Assembly: GCF_003119195.2 (NCBI RefSeq)
Contig: NZ_CP022254.1
Coordinates: 851,501-915,500, forward strand
From: Azospirillum baldaniorum
GTDB taxonomy: Bacteria; Pseudomonadota; Alphaproteobacteria; Azospirillales; Azospirillaceae
Direction: 5' to 3'
DNA: 64,000 nt
Part shown: positions 26,121 to 34,088 of the stretch, piece after piece
Layout of the letters: every line of letters begins with the position of its first letter
Position numbering within the stretch: position 1 is the first letter of the stretch
The notes under the pieces: generated by a model
Seen by the model: the letters and a program-made list of their open reading frames with translations, nothing else
What the model was told of the DNA's origin: nothing
The model's database searches: none
Position numbers and translations under genes: made by a program

Positions 26121-28706
26121 GTGCTTGAAGCTTACCGCCAGCATGTCGCTGAGCGTGCCGCGCTCGGAATTCCCGCCCTGCCGCTTTCGGCCAAGCAGAC
26201 CGAGGAGCTGGTCGACCTTCTCCTGAACCCGCCGCAGGGTGAGGAAGCCTTCCTGGTCGATCTCATCACGCACCGCGTCCCGGCGGGCGTCGACGACGCC
26301 GCCAAGGTCAAGGCCGCCTTCCTGGCCTCGCTCGCCAAGGGCAACGAGACCTCGCCGCTGATCTCCAAGGTCAAGGCGACGGAACTGCTGGGCACGATGC
26401 TCGGCGGCTTCAACATCAAGCCGCTGATCGACCTGCTGGGCGACGCCGAGTGCGGCGAGGCCGCCGCCGCCGGTCTGAAGACCACGCTGCTGATGTTCGA
26501 CTACTTCCACGACGTCAAGGAACTGGCCGACAAGGGCAACGCCAACGCCAAGGCGGTGATCCAGTCCTGGGCCGACGCCGAGTGGTTCACTTCGCGTCCC
26601 GAGGTTCCGGCCAGCCTGACGCTGACCATCTTCAAGGTGTCGGGCGAGACCAACACCGACGACCTGTCCCCGGCCCCGGACGCCTGGTCGCGCCCGGACA
26701 TCCCGCTGCACGCCCTGGCCATGCTGAAGAACCCGCGCCCCGGCATCGTGCCGGAGGACGCCGGCGTCCGCGGCCCGATCAAGCAGCTTGAGGATCTGAA
26801 GGCCAAGGGCAACCTCGTCGCCTATGTCGGCGACGTGGTCGGCACCGGCTCCTCGCGCAAGTCGGCCACCAACTCCGTGCTGTGGTGGACGGGCGAGGAC
26901 ATCCCCTACGTCCCGAACAAGCGCTTCGGCGGCGTCTGCCTGGGCTCCAAGATCGCCCCGATCTTCTACAACACGATGGAAGACGCCGGCGCCCTGCCGA
27001 TCGAACTCGACGTCTCGCAGATGGAGACGGGCGACACGGTCGAGCTGCGCCCCTACGAGGGCAAGGCGCTGAAGAACGGCGCGGTGATCGCCGAGTTCAC
27101 CGTCAAGTCCGACGTGATCTTCGACGAAGTGCGCGCCGGCGGCCGCATTCCGCTGATCATCGGCCGCGGCCTGACCGCCCGCGCCCGTGAGGCTCTGGGC
27201 CTCGCCCCGTCGACCCTGTTCCGCCTGCCGTCCTCCCCGGTCGACAGCGGCAAGGGCTTCACGCTCGCCCAGAAGATGGTCGGCCGCGCGGTCGGCCTGC
27301 CGGAAGGCCAGGGCGTGCGTCCGGGCACCTATTGCGAGCCGAAGATGACCACGGTCGGCTCGCAGGACACCACCGGCCCGATGACCCGCGACGAGTTGAA
27401 GGATCTGGCCTGCCTCGGTTTCTCCGCCGATCTGGTCATGCAGTCCTTCTGCCACACCGCGGCCTATCCGAAGCTGGTGGACGTCAAGACCCACCGCGAG
27501 CTGCCGACCTTCATCTCGACCCGCGGCGGCGTCGCGCTGCGTCCGGGCGACGGCGTGATCCACTCCTGGCTGAACCGCCTGCTGATGCCCGACACCGTCG
27601 GCACCGGCGGCGACAGCCACACCCGCTTCCCCATCGGCATCAGCTTCCCCGCCGGCTCGGGCCTCGTCGCCTTCGCCGCGGCCACCGGCGTCATGCCGCT
27701 GGACATGCCGGAATCGGTGCTGGTCCGCTTCAAGGGCGCGCTGCAGCCGGGCGTCACGCTGCGTGACCTCGTCAACGCGATCCCGCTCTACGCCATCCGC
27801 CAGGGCCTGCTGACGGTGGAGAAGAAGGGCAAGAAGAACATCTTCTCCGGCCGCATCCTGGAGATCGAGGGTCTGCCCGAGTTGAAGGTGGAGCAGGCGT
27901 TCGAACTGTCCGACGCCTCGGCCGAGCGTTCCGCCGCCGCCTGCACCGTCCGGCTCAACAAGGAGCCGATCATCGAGTACATGCGCTCCAACATCACCCT
28001 GATGAAGTGGATGATCGCCAACGGCTACGAGGACGCCCGGACGCTCGGCCGCCGCATCAAGGCGATGGAGGACTGGATCGCCAACCCGTCGCTGCTGGAG
28101 CCGGACGCCGACGCCGAGTACGCCGCGGTGATCGACATCGATCTGGCCGACATCAAGGAGCCGATCGTCGCCTGCCCGAACGACCCGGACGACGTGAAGC
28201 TGCTGTCGGAGGTTGCCGGCGACAAGATCGACGAGGTCTTCATCGGCTCCTGCATGACCAACATCGGCCACTTCCGTGCCGCCGGAAAGATCCTGGACGG
28301 GAAGACCGACATCCCGACCCGCCTGTGGATCGCCCCGCCGACCAAGATGGACGCCCAGATCCTGACCGAGGAAGGCTATTACGGCGTTCTCGGCAAGTCG
28401 GGCGCCCGCATGGAGATGCCCGGCTGTTCGCTGTGCATGGGCAACCAGGCGCAGATCCGCAAGGGCTCGACGGCCATCTCGACCTCGACCCGCAACTTCC
28501 CGAACCGCCTGGGCATCGACACCCGCGTCTATCTCGGCTCCGCCGAGCTGTCGGCCGTGGCCGCCCTGCTGGGCAAGCTGCCGACCCCGGCCGAGTATCT
28601 GGAGCAGGTGAGCGTCGTCAACCAGAAGGCCGGCGACATCTACCGCTACATGAACTTCGACCAGATCAAGGAGTTCCAGGACGTGGCCGACACGGTCGCC
28701 GCCTGA
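26121..28706 (+). CDS. acnB: Aconitate hydratase B
   Basis: AcnB interconverts citrate and isocitrate in the TCA cycle with a [4Fe-4S] cluster. The 861 residues match E. coli AcnB (865) throughout: an N-terminal HEAT-like domain ([20 protein letters not shown]), a swivel domain placed before the catalytic domains, and cluster cysteines in [17 protein letters not shown] and [17 protein letters not shown]. The start is GTG at 26121 with GAGAGGA 7 bases upstream. It is monocistronic, ending at a strong terminator at 28782. The architecture is AcnB, not the AcnA type that many alphaproteobacteria use. Confidence 0.97.
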   Translation: MLEAYRQHVAERAALGIPALPLSAKQTEELVDLLLNPPQGEEAFLVDLITHRVPAGVDDAAKVKAAFLASLAKGNETSPLISKVKATELLGTMLGGFNIKPLIDLLGDAECGEAAAAGLKTTLLMFDYFHDVKELADKGNANAKAVIQSWADAEWFTSRPEVPASLTLTIFKVSGETNTDDLSPAPDAWSRPDIPLHALAMLKNPRPGIVPEDAGVRGPIKQLEDLKAKGNLVAYVGDVVGTGSSRKSATNSVLWWTGEDIPYVPNKRFGGVCLGSKIAPIFYNTMEDAGALPIELDVSQMETGDTVELRPYEGKALKNGAVIAEFTVKSDVIFDEVRAGGRIPLIIGRGLTARAREALGLAPSTLFRLPSSPVDSGKGFTLAQKMVGRAVGLPEGQGVRPGTYCEPKMTTVGSQDTTGPMTRDELKDLACLGFSADLVMQSFCHTAAYPKLVDVKTHRELPTFISTRGGVALRPGDGVIHSWLNRLLMPDTVGTGGDSHTRFPIGISFPAGSGLVAFAAATGVMPLDMPESVLVRFKGALQPGVTLRDLVNAIPLYAIRQGLLTVEKKGKKNIFSGRILEIEGLPELKVEQAFELSDASAERSAAACTVRLNKEPIIEYMRSNITLMKWMIANGYEDARTLGRRIKAMEDWIANPSLLEPDADAEYAAVIDIDLADIKEPIVACPNDPDDVKLLSEVAGDKIDEVFIGSCMTNIGHFRAAGKILDGKTDIPTRLWIAPPTKMDAQILTEEGYYGVLGKSGARMEMPGCSLCMGNQAQIRKGSTAISTSTRNFPNRLGIDTRVYLGSAELSAVAALLGKLPTPAEYLEQVSVVNQKAGDIYRYMNFDQIKEFQDVADTVAA

Positions 28707-28711
28707 TCCAC

Positions 28712-28760
28712 TCTTCCCCTCCCCCCGCCCAGCGGGGGGAGGCCGGGAGGGGGGCCAAGC
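28712..28760. repeat. GC-rich palindromic element after acnB
   Basis: CCTCCCCCCGC and GCGGGGGGAGG form a hairpin followed by CCGGGAGGGGGG, resembling the elements at 16175-16236, 20932-21000 and 59902-60018. It precedes the intrinsic terminator. Confidence 0.5.
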
Positions 28761-28781
28761 ACGAGGACTTCTGCGCTAATG

Positions 28782-28816
28782 AAAAGCCCCGCCGGGATCG
28801 CTCCGGCGGGGCTTTT
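28782..28816 (+). terminator. Intrinsic terminator of acnB
   Basis: A perfect 14-bp stem, AAAAGCCCCGCCGG and CCGGCGGGGCTTTT, with a 7-nt loop and a terminal T run. The A run at the other end makes it potentially bidirectional. Confidence 0.9.
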
Positions 28817-28838
28817 CTTCTTCATTGCCGTGGGTTAA

Positions 28839-28916
28839 CCACAGAGACGCTGAGACACAGAGGATTTGGAGGCGATGCGCCATCCATTGATTCTCTGTGT
28901 CTTTGCGCCTCTGTGG
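28839..28916. repeat. CACAGAG-type inverted-repeat element
   Basis: Arms of about 26 bp (28839-28864 and 28891-28916) are inverted copies matching at about 22 positions, around a 26-bp centre. Each arm begins CCACAGAG and contains AGACACAGAG. Similar CACAGAG-rich palindromes are scattered through many bacterial genomes as short non-coding elements. No transposase is present here. Confidence 0.6.
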
Positions 28917-29001
28917 CTGATCTTCCTTGCGATGCCACTTCTCGCAACTGACCAGCCGATGAGCCGGCCCCTTCACCGATGTCGGGCTGGCAGGATTCTA
29001 T

Positions 29002-29325
29002 TCAACTTTCACGCAACACCTGATGCTCGACCATGGCTCGAATGAGCTTGAGCGCCAATGTTCGCCCATCCGCATCAAGTGCAGCAAAAGCAGCCAGCAC
29101 TTCATCCTGTTCCGTTTTCAGCGGTTCTTCCACGCCCAGAATCGCATTCGGCGTGGTCAGAAGCACCCGACAAATCCGCAAGAACGTCTGGAAATCGGGC
29201 TCGCGCGCTCCACGCACGTAGTTGCCGTAGCGGCCCACATCCAGCCCGGAACGCCGGGCGACTTCCGTGTCCGAAAGCCCGAGTTCTTCGGCGCGTGCCC
29301 GCAATGCTCGTCCAACCTCAATCAT
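29002..29325 (-). CDS. XRE-family HTH transcriptional regulator
   Basis: The 107-residue protein has a Cro/cI-type helix-turn-helix (GLSDTEVARRSGLDVGRYGNYVRGAREPDFQTFLRICRVL, about residues 18-57) and a C-terminal helical segment (EQDEVLAAFAALDADGRTLALKLIRAM). The ATG at 29325 was chosen because the longer frame would run into the divergent gene. It is divergent from a small exported protein, and between the two starts lies a perfect palindrome, TTTAAACG-TAC-CGTTTAAA, the natural operator candidate. Base composition around this pair is lower in GC than the flanks, which may indicate a different origin. Confidence 0.8.
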   Translation of the reverse strand: MIEVGRALRARAEELGLSDTEVARRSGLDVGRYGNYVRGAREPDFQTFLRICRVLLTTPNAILGVEEPLKTEQDEVLAAFAALDADGRTLALKLIRAMVEHQVLRES

Positions 29326-29382
29326 CGCTGCCAATTTGTTCTGGACGAAAGGGCTTGGGCGACTTACGTTTGGACGAAAATT

Positions 29383-29401
29383 TTTAAACGTACCGTTTAA
29401 A
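29383..29401. promoter_or_regulatory. Palindromic operator candidate for the XRE regulator
   Basis: TTTAAACG (29383-29390), spacer TAC, CGTTTAAA (29394-29401): a perfect 8-3-8 dyad between two divergent starts. TGGACGAAA also occurs twice in direct orientation 29 bp apart (29342 and 29371). The dyad is what an XRE dimer would bind. The link is positional. Confidence 0.6.
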
Positions 29402-29431
29402 CGATTTCTGACGATCCGTTGGGAGGTCGCT

Positions 29432-29851
29432 ATGAGCGTGTCCCGATCAGCCCTGCTCGCACCGTTCCTCATCGCGCAGTTCGCAACCATCTCCACCTAC
29501 GCCAGCGACCATATATCCGGATATGTCGCCCATCAGCGCTGGCTGCAAGCCGCCGATGTGGCCGCCAACGAGCAGGTTACCCACGAAATCTGTGGTTGGG
29601 GCTTCATCGATCTGCGCACACCGTTCCTACAATCCGCGGTCCGCCAAGGTATCGATGCGCTTCTATGGGACGAGTTGGCCCAGCGATTCGACGGCGCCAT
29701 TCACGAGCGGCGGCAGACTGAGGCTGTCCTGACCGCTCATGGGGCAAACGCGCCAGTTCAGCGCATCACCGGCCTGCATGCCACCGGCGGATGCTCCGAG
29801 GCGGTGCGGAAGCGCATCCAGCGCTTGGCCTCGGCTCCGTCACCCGGCTGA
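29432..29851 (+). CDS. Small exported protein of unknown function
   Basis: A 139-residue protein starting at ATG 29432 after a strong GGGAGG site. The N terminus (SALLAPFLIAQFATISTYAS) resembles a signal peptide. The mature part is mixed alpha/beta with two cysteines (Cys in HEICGWGFIDLRTPF and TGGCSEAVRKR), which could form a periplasmic disulfide. I recognise no family. It is divergent from the XRE regulator across the palindrome at 29383-29401. Its last 12 bp overlap the 3' end of the AraC regulator gene on the other strand. Confidence 0.6.
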   Translation: MSVSRSALLAPFLIAQFATISTYASDHISGYVAHQRWLQAADVAANEQVTHEICGWGFIDLRTPFLQSAVRQGIDALLWDELAQRFDGAIHERRQTEAVLTAHGANAPVQRITGLHATGGCSEAVRKRIQRLASAPSPG

Positions 29852-30625
29852 CGCCGTCCGGGCGAGATACATGCGCGGCGACGCCCCCAGCGTCCGCTTG
29901 AACATCGTCGTGAAGGCCGCCGGGTTGTCATAGCCGAGATCCAGCGCGACCGTCGTCACCGGAACCCCGGCGACCAGCCGCGGCAGGGCGGACACCAAGC
30001 ACGCCTGCTGGCGCCATTCCACAAAGCTCAGCCCCGTCTCGCGCCGGAACAGCCGCGTGAAGTTGCGGCGGCTCATGCCCAGACCGTCGCTCCACGCCTC
30101 GATCGTCGCCTGGATCGTCGGCTCCTGGAGGAACCGCCGGCAGCGCTCCGCCAGGGCGGCGTGGGCGGGAAAGGGCAGCGACAGCGGCTCCACCGGAAGC
30201 CGCCGCATCTCGTGCAGAAGCAACGCCATCACCGCGCCGTCGTGGCTGTCCGGGTCGTAGTCCACCGGCACGTCGATCGCCCGCCCGATCAGACTGCGGA
30301 AGAAGGGCGACAGCGCCACCACCTCGCAGCGGCCCGGCATGGTGTCGGCCAGCGCTGGGGCCAGATAGAGGCTCTGCGTCATCACCATCCCGATCATCCG
30401 GACCTCGTGCGGGACACCCGGCGGAATCCACAACCCGCAATGGGGCGGCATCACCCAGCGTCCCTGGGCGGTGGACAGCAGCAGCGTCCCCGTCGCCCCG
30501 GACAGCAGCTGGCCGCGCCGGTGCGTGTGGGCGGCCAGCACGGTGCCGTCCGCGTGATCCTGTCCCAGGGTGATCAGCGGGCGGGGCGACTCCTCGACCG
30601 TCTCAATGCGCAGGTTCCGGACCAT
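29840..30625 (-). CDS. AraC-family transcriptional regulator
   Basis: The 261-residue protein has an N-terminal cupin-like sensor (about 15-110: HTHRRGQLLSGATGTLLLS, MPPHCGLWIPPGVPHEVRM) and a C-terminal double HTH (about 165-258: ATIEAWSDGLGMSRRNFTRLF, ALDLGYDNPAAFTTMFKRTLGASPRMYL). It matches regulators of drug and small-molecule exporters. The ATG at 30625 was chosen over 30673. It is divergent from the Fsr-like MFS gene (140 bp between starts) and most likely controls it. The intergenic region carries a 17-bp tandem duplication near the MFS start. Confidence 0.88.
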   Translation of the reverse strand: MVRNLRIETVEESPRPLITLGQDHADGTVLAAHTHRRGQLLSGATGTLLLSTAQGRWVMPPHCGLWIPPGVPHEVRMIGMVMTQSLYLAPALADTMPGRCEVVALSPFFRSLIGRAIDVPVDYDPDSHDGAVMALLLHEMRRLPVEPLSLPFPAHAALAERCRRFLQEPTIQATIEAWSDGLGMSRRNFTRLFRRETGLSFVEWRQQACLVSALPRLVAGVPVTTVALDLGYDNPAAFTTMFKRTLGASPRMYLARTASAG

Positions 30626-30718
30626 GGCCCAGTCTCGTAAGAAATCGGCCTGCCCGCGGTGGCAGGCCGTCACGGCTCACCATAAGCTGCTGCTCCACAC
30701 CAAGCAACGCGCCGCCCG

Positions 30719-30752
30719 CCGGCCAAGCGCCAAACCCGGCCAAGCGCCAAAA
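30719..30752. repeat. 17-bp tandem duplication upstream of the MFS gene
   Basis: CCGGCCAAGCGCCAAAC (30719-30735) is followed by a copy with one change (30736-30752). It ends 13 bp before the GTG of the MFS gene and so sits at its translation start region. Confidence 0.8.
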
Positions 30753-30765
30753 AAGGCTTCCTTCC

Positions 30766-31971
30766 GTGACCGACACCACCCTGTCCCGGCCCAAGGCCGG
30801 GGGGACGGCCCTGCCCGTCCTGGGGACGATCAGCGTCTGCCATCTGCTGAACGACCTGATCCAGTCCCTGCTGCCCGCGATCTACCCGATCCTGAAGGGC
30901 GGATTCGACCTCAGCTTCGCGCAGATCGGCCTGCTCACCCTGACCTACCAGATCACCGCCTCGCTGCTTCAGCCGATCATCGGGCTCGCCACCGACCGGC
31001 GGCCGGCGCCCTATTCCCTGACCATCGGCATGGGGGCGTCGCTGGTCGGGTTGGTCACGTTGGCCTTCGCGCCGAACTACGCGGCGCTGCTGATCGGGGC
31101 GACCCTGCTGGGCTTCGGCTCCTCGGTCTTCCACCCCGAGGCGTCGCGGATCGCCCGTCTGGCCTCCGGCGGTGCGCATGGGCTGGCGCAGTCGCTGTTC
31201 CAGGTGGGCGGCAACGCCGGCTCGGCGCTGGGGCCGCTGCTGGCCGCCTACATCATCCTGCCGCGCGGGCAGGAGAGCCTGTCCTGGTTCGCGCTCGCCG
31301 CCCTGGGCGGTATGGCGCTGCTGACCGGCATCGGACGCTGGTACGCGCGCAGCGACCACGCCCGCCCGGTCCGCCGCGGCGCCGGGGTCCGTCACCCCGG
31401 CCTGACCCGCGGGCAGGTGAACCGGGCGCTGGCCGTGCTGATGGTGCTGATCCTGTCCAAATACGTCTATCTGGCCTGCCTCACCAGCTACTACACCTTC
31501 TTCCTGATGGAGCGGTTCGCCATGGCGCCGGACTCCGCGCAGCTCTGCCTGTTCGTCTTCCTGGCGGCGGTGGCGGCAGGGACGATCATCGGCGGGCCGG
31601 TCGGCGACCGGATCGGGCGCAAGACGGTCATCTGGATCTCGATCCTCGGCATCCTGCCCTTCACGCTGCTGCTGCCCCATGTCGGGCTGACGGCGACGGT
31701 CGCGCTCAGCGCGGTGATCGGGCTGGCCCTGGCCTCGGCCTTCCCCGCCATCATCGTCTACGCGCAGGAACTGATGCCCGGCCGCGTCGGCATGGTCTCC
31801 GGGCTGTTCTTCGGTCTGGCCTTCGGCATCGGGGGCATGGCCGCCGCCGGGCTCGGCGTCCTGGCCGACTGGAAGGGCATCAGCTTCGTCTTCCAGGCCT
31901 GCTCGGCCGTTCCCCTGCTCGGCCTGTTCGCCGCGCTGTTGCCCAACGTTTCCCCGCACAAGGACTCCTGA
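30766..31971 (+). CDS. Fsr-like MFS exporter (fosmidomycin resistance family)
   Basis: A 401-residue, 12-helix major facilitator. The N-terminal pattern ISVCHLLNDLIQSLLPAIYPILK and the segment GFGSSVFHPEASRIA with GLAQSLFQVGGNAGSALGPLL are characteristic of the Fsr family. E. coli Fsr exports fosmidomycin, an inhibitor of the MEP pathway enzyme after Dxs. The natural substrate in environmental bacteria is unknown. The A-like motif GDRIGRKTVIW follows at mid-protein. It starts at GTG 30766 and is divergent from an AraC regulator, the usual set-up for inducible efflux. Confidence 0.88.
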   Translation: MTDTTLSRPKAGGTALPVLGTISVCHLLNDLIQSLLPAIYPILKGGFDLSFAQIGLLTLTYQITASLLQPIIGLATDRRPAPYSLTIGMGASLVGLVTLAFAPNYAALLIGATLLGFGSSVFHPEASRIARLASGGAHGLAQSLFQVGGNAGSALGPLLAAYIILPRGQESLSWFALAALGGMALLTGIGRWYARSDHARPVRRGAGVRHPGLTRGQVNRALAVLMVLILSKYVYLACLTSYYTFFLMERFAMAPDSAQLCLFVFLAAVAAGTIIGGPVGDRIGRKTVIWISILGILPFTLLLPHVGLTATVALSAVIGLALASAFPAIIVYAQELMPGRVGMVSGLFFGLAFGIGGMAAAGLGVLADWKGISFVFQACSAVPLLGLFAALLPNVSPHKDS

Positions 31972-32046
31972 AGCGCCCGAGAGCCGCGCCGCCCCCACGG
32001 CGCGGCCTCCCCTTCGCGGAATTCCCACAAATCCGTCATGGTCATA

Positions 32047-32083
32047 TTGCAAATGCGACTCATTCTTATTATCATTCGATGCA
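32047..32083 (+). promoter_or_regulatory. Fur-box-like site upstream of flavodoxin
   Basis: TTGCAAATGCGACTCATTC and the adjoining TTATTATCATTCGATGCA form an AT-rich imperfect dyad of the Fur-box kind (TGCAAATG..CATT..ATCATT). It is placed about 75 bp before the flavodoxin ATG in an otherwise GC-rich setting. Iron-starvation induction of flavodoxin by Fur is well known. A Fur-family gene is present in this window at 53666-54115. Confidence 0.6.
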
Positions 32084-32153
32084 GGCCGGACGTTCTCGCC
32101 TTTGCTTGCCGGCCCTGATCCGATTGGCCCACAGGATTGCCCAGAGAGAGACC

Positions 32154-32636
32154 ATGAACGTCACGATCATCTATGGCTCCGACGGCGGCGCGACCAAGTC
32201 GGTCGCCTCGCGCATCGCGAAGAAGATTCAGGGAAAGACCGTCGACATCGCCCGCGCCTCCGCTGCGGATTTCGAGGATTGCGACCTGCTGATCCTCGGC
32301 GCGCCGACCTATGGCGTGGGCGACCTGCAATGCGACTGGGAGGCCAATTTCGGCACGCTGACGGCGGCCAACCTGAACGGCAAGAAGGTCGCCCTGTTCG
32401 GCACCGGCGATCAGGTGACCTACCCGGAGTCCTTCGTGGACGCCATGGGCACGCTCTACGATCAGGTGGTGGCGCAGGGCGGGGTCGTCGTCGGCTTCAC
32501 CGACACCACCGGCTACGAGCATTCGGGCTCCACCGCCGAGCGCGACGGGCGGTTCGTCGGGCTGGCGCTCGACCAGGACAACCAGTCCTCCCAAACCGAC
32601 AAACGGATCACCGCATGGATCAGCCAGCTGGCGTGA
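32154..32636 (+). CDS. Long-chain flavodoxin
   Basis: This FMN electron carrier replaces ferredoxin when iron is short, and can feed nitrogenase or biosynthetic reductases. The 160-residue product has the phosphate loop YGSDGGATKSVASRIA (residues 7-22), the first flavin loop APTYGVGDLQCDW, the second loop GTGDQVTYPESFVDAMGTLYD, and the extra loop of long-chain flavodoxins, TTGYEHSGSTAERDGRFVGLALDQDN. The phosphate loop has Gly where many members have Thr. The ATG at 32154 follows AGAGAGA. It lies behind a Fur-box-like site and in front of a DUF2023 gene that starts within 21 bp of its stop. Confidence 0.92.
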   Translation: MNVTIIYGSDGGATKSVASRIAKKIQGKTVDIARASAADFEDCDLLILGAPTYGVGDLQCDWEANFGTLTAANLNGKKVALFGTGDQVTYPESFVDAMGTLYDQVVAQGGVVVGFTDTTGYEHSGSTAERDGRFVGLALDQDNQSSQTDKRITAWISQLA

Positions 32637-32656
32637 CGCCTCATGACGGGTTGTCC

Positions 32657-33091
32657 ATGCCCGTCCACCTGCTCGGACACCATCTTTACGAGTACAGCAA
32701 GGGCGTCCGGCCCATGGTCATGATGACGCTCAGCACGCGCGACGCCGACACGGTGACCCGCAAGCTGGCGGAGCGGTTCGTCGACTACCACGTCCAGACG
32801 GTGACCGAGGCCAAGGTCAACGTCTTCTTCGGCAACCCGGCCTGCGTCGCGATGGTGCGCAGCGTGGTGCGCAAGCCTTTGAACCAATTGACCCCGGAGG
32901 AGGATTTCATCCTCGGCACGCTGCTCGGCTACGACCGCGAGCAGCAGTGCCGGCGCTTCCTGGCCATGGCCCATGCCGGAAGGGAGGGGGCCGGAAGGGA
33001 GGGGGCCGGAAGGGAGGGGGCCGGAAGGGACGGGGCCGGAAGGGACGGGGCCGGGCGGGACGGGGCCGGGCGGGACGGGGCGGTGTCCTGA
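32657..33091 (+). CDS. DUF2023-like protein with a C-terminal GR(E/D)GA minisatellite tail
   Basis: The first ~105 residues (HLLGHHLYEYSKGVRPMVMMTL, then NVFFGNPACVAMVRSVV and EEDFILGTLLGYDREQQCRRFL) match DUF2023, a small family I associate with flavodoxin neighbours. The tail is seven consecutive pentapeptides GREGA/GRDGA encoded by a 15-bp tandem repeat. The tail carries balanced Arg and Asp/Glu charge, is surely disordered, and is not a family feature. A GTG at 32633 overlapping the flavodoxin stop (GTGA) is an alternative start implying translational coupling. Function is unknown; a role with flavodoxin is inferred from the pairing. Confidence 0.65.
   Translation: MPVHLLGHHLYEYSKGVRPMVMMTLSTRDADTVTRKLAERFVDYHVQTVTEAKVNVFFGNPACVAMVRSVVRKPLNQLTPEEDFILGTLLGYDREQQCRRFLAMAHAGREGAGREGAGREGAGRDGAGRDGAGRDGAGRDGAVS
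32978..33082. repeat. 15-bp minisatellite, seven units, in frame
   Basis: Seven 15-bp units run without gaps. The first three are identical (GGAAGGGAGGGGGCC), the next two change GAG to GAC, and the last two change GGAAGG to GGGCGG. The gradient suggests stepwise expansion. The array codes G-R-E/D-G-A and ends three codons before the DUF2023 stop. Confidence 0.95.
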
Positions 33092-33212
33092 CCCATCCGT
33101 CGGAACACCGTCTCCACCATCCGGAAAAAGGCCGTTTCGGCCTCGACAGGCCGGGCCGCCGTCGTCCAGACTGCCTCCCCAAATAGAACTAAACAACCAA
33201 AGGGAGGCAGGG

Positions 33213-33503
33213 ATGGCGGCGGCTCCGTCCGGGATGATGTTCGAGAATCCGGAGAACGGCCAGCGGGAGGCGGTGACCAACCGCGAGATCCTCTGGGCTT
33301 TCCTGCTCGGCCCGGTCTACTTCGCGAAAAAGGCCGAGTGGCTGCACGCCGCGATCCACGCGGCGCTCATCCTCATCTCCATCCCGCTGTGGCCGGTCGG
33401 TGCCCTGATGACGCTGGGCGTCTGGGTCGGCTACGCCTGCGCGGCGCCGACGATCCTGGAATACCGGTACCAGAAGATGGGCTGGGAGAAGGTCGCGGGC
33501 TGA
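33213..33503 (+). CDS. Small two-helix membrane protein (DUF2628-like)
   Basis: A 96-residue protein starting at ATG 33213 after AAAGGGAGG. Two hydrophobic segments (WLHAAIHAALILISIPLWPVG and LMTLGVWVGYACAAPTI) follow the conserved-looking NREILWAFLLGPVYFAKKAEW. This resembles DUF2628-type small membrane proteins, but the assignment is tentative. The C terminus (EYRYQKMGWEKVAG) is cytoplasmic by charge. It ends 7 bp before the convergent kinase gene. Confidence 0.6.
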   Translation: MAAAPSGMMFENPENGQREAVTNREILWAFLLGPVYFAKKAEWLHAAIHAALILISIPLWPVGALMTLGVWVGYACAAPTILEYRYQKMGWEKVAG

Positions 33504-33510
33504 TCCCGCC

Positions 33511-34044
33511 TCATCGATGGCGCCCGGTGCCGTCGGGCGAGCGGATCGGCAGAGCTGCCAGAATCGCCGCGACGCAGGCGTCGACCGCGCGGCCCGCCGT
33601 GTCGACGACGACGGCCGGCCCGTCCCACGGCTCGTAGTCGCGCTCCATCACCGCCGCCCAGGAGGGCGGATGGTGCCCGGCGATGTCGCCGTGGCGGGTT
33701 TCCACCCGATGCCGGTGCTCCACCGGGTCCGAGCACACGACCTCCACCTCGACCAGCGGCACCCCGGCGTGAAGCGCCGTGGCGCGCCACGCCTCGCGCG
33801 TGATCCGGACAGGGTTGACGCAATCCGCGATCACGGTGGCACCCAGCCGTAGATTATCGCCGGCCAGGGCGTAGGCGACCACATAGCCTTGCGGACCGAC
33901 AGCCTCACCGTCGGCGCCGCCGGCCATGCGAATCGCCTGCTCGATCGTATCGATCCGCAGATGAAACGCGCCGAGCCGGCGCGCCAACACACGGGCGATG
34001 GTCGTTTTGCCGGCTCCAGGCAGCCCGCCGAGGACGATCAACAT
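33511..34044 (-). CDS. AAA/P-loop small-molecule kinase
   Basis: A 177-residue protein with a Walker A loop near the N terminus (GGLPGAGKTTIARVLA, residues 6-21), a substrate-binding Asp (HLRIDTIEQAIR), a Walker B-like strand (ATVIADCVNPVRI) and a lid region rich in His/Arg (SDPVEHRHRVETRHGD). This is the shape of adenylylsulfate-, shikimate- or gluconate-type kinases and their many uncharacterised relatives (COG0645-like). Substrate unknown. It is transcribed toward the small membrane protein and follows rraA on the same strand with a 44-bp gap. Confidence 0.78.
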   Translation of the reverse strand: MLIVLGGLPGAGKTTIARVLARRLGAFHLRIDTIEQAIRMAGGADGEAVGPQGYVVAYALAGDNLRLGATVIADCVNPVRITREAWRATALHAGVPLVEVEVVCSDPVEHRHRVETRHGDIAGHHPPSWAAVMERDYEPWDGPAVVVDTAGRAVDACVAAILAALPIRSPDGTGRHR

Positions 34045-34088
34045 GCGCCACTCATTTCAGGGCCGGAGCCTGCCTCGTTCCACACCCG

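Noticed and set aside
25845-28271. An 808-codon frame opposite acnB
   Set aside because: Antisense to a fully conserved aconitase. No domain signal.
32978-33082. Possible CRISPR array
   Set aside because: The 15-bp units have no spacers and encode a regular in-frame peptide.
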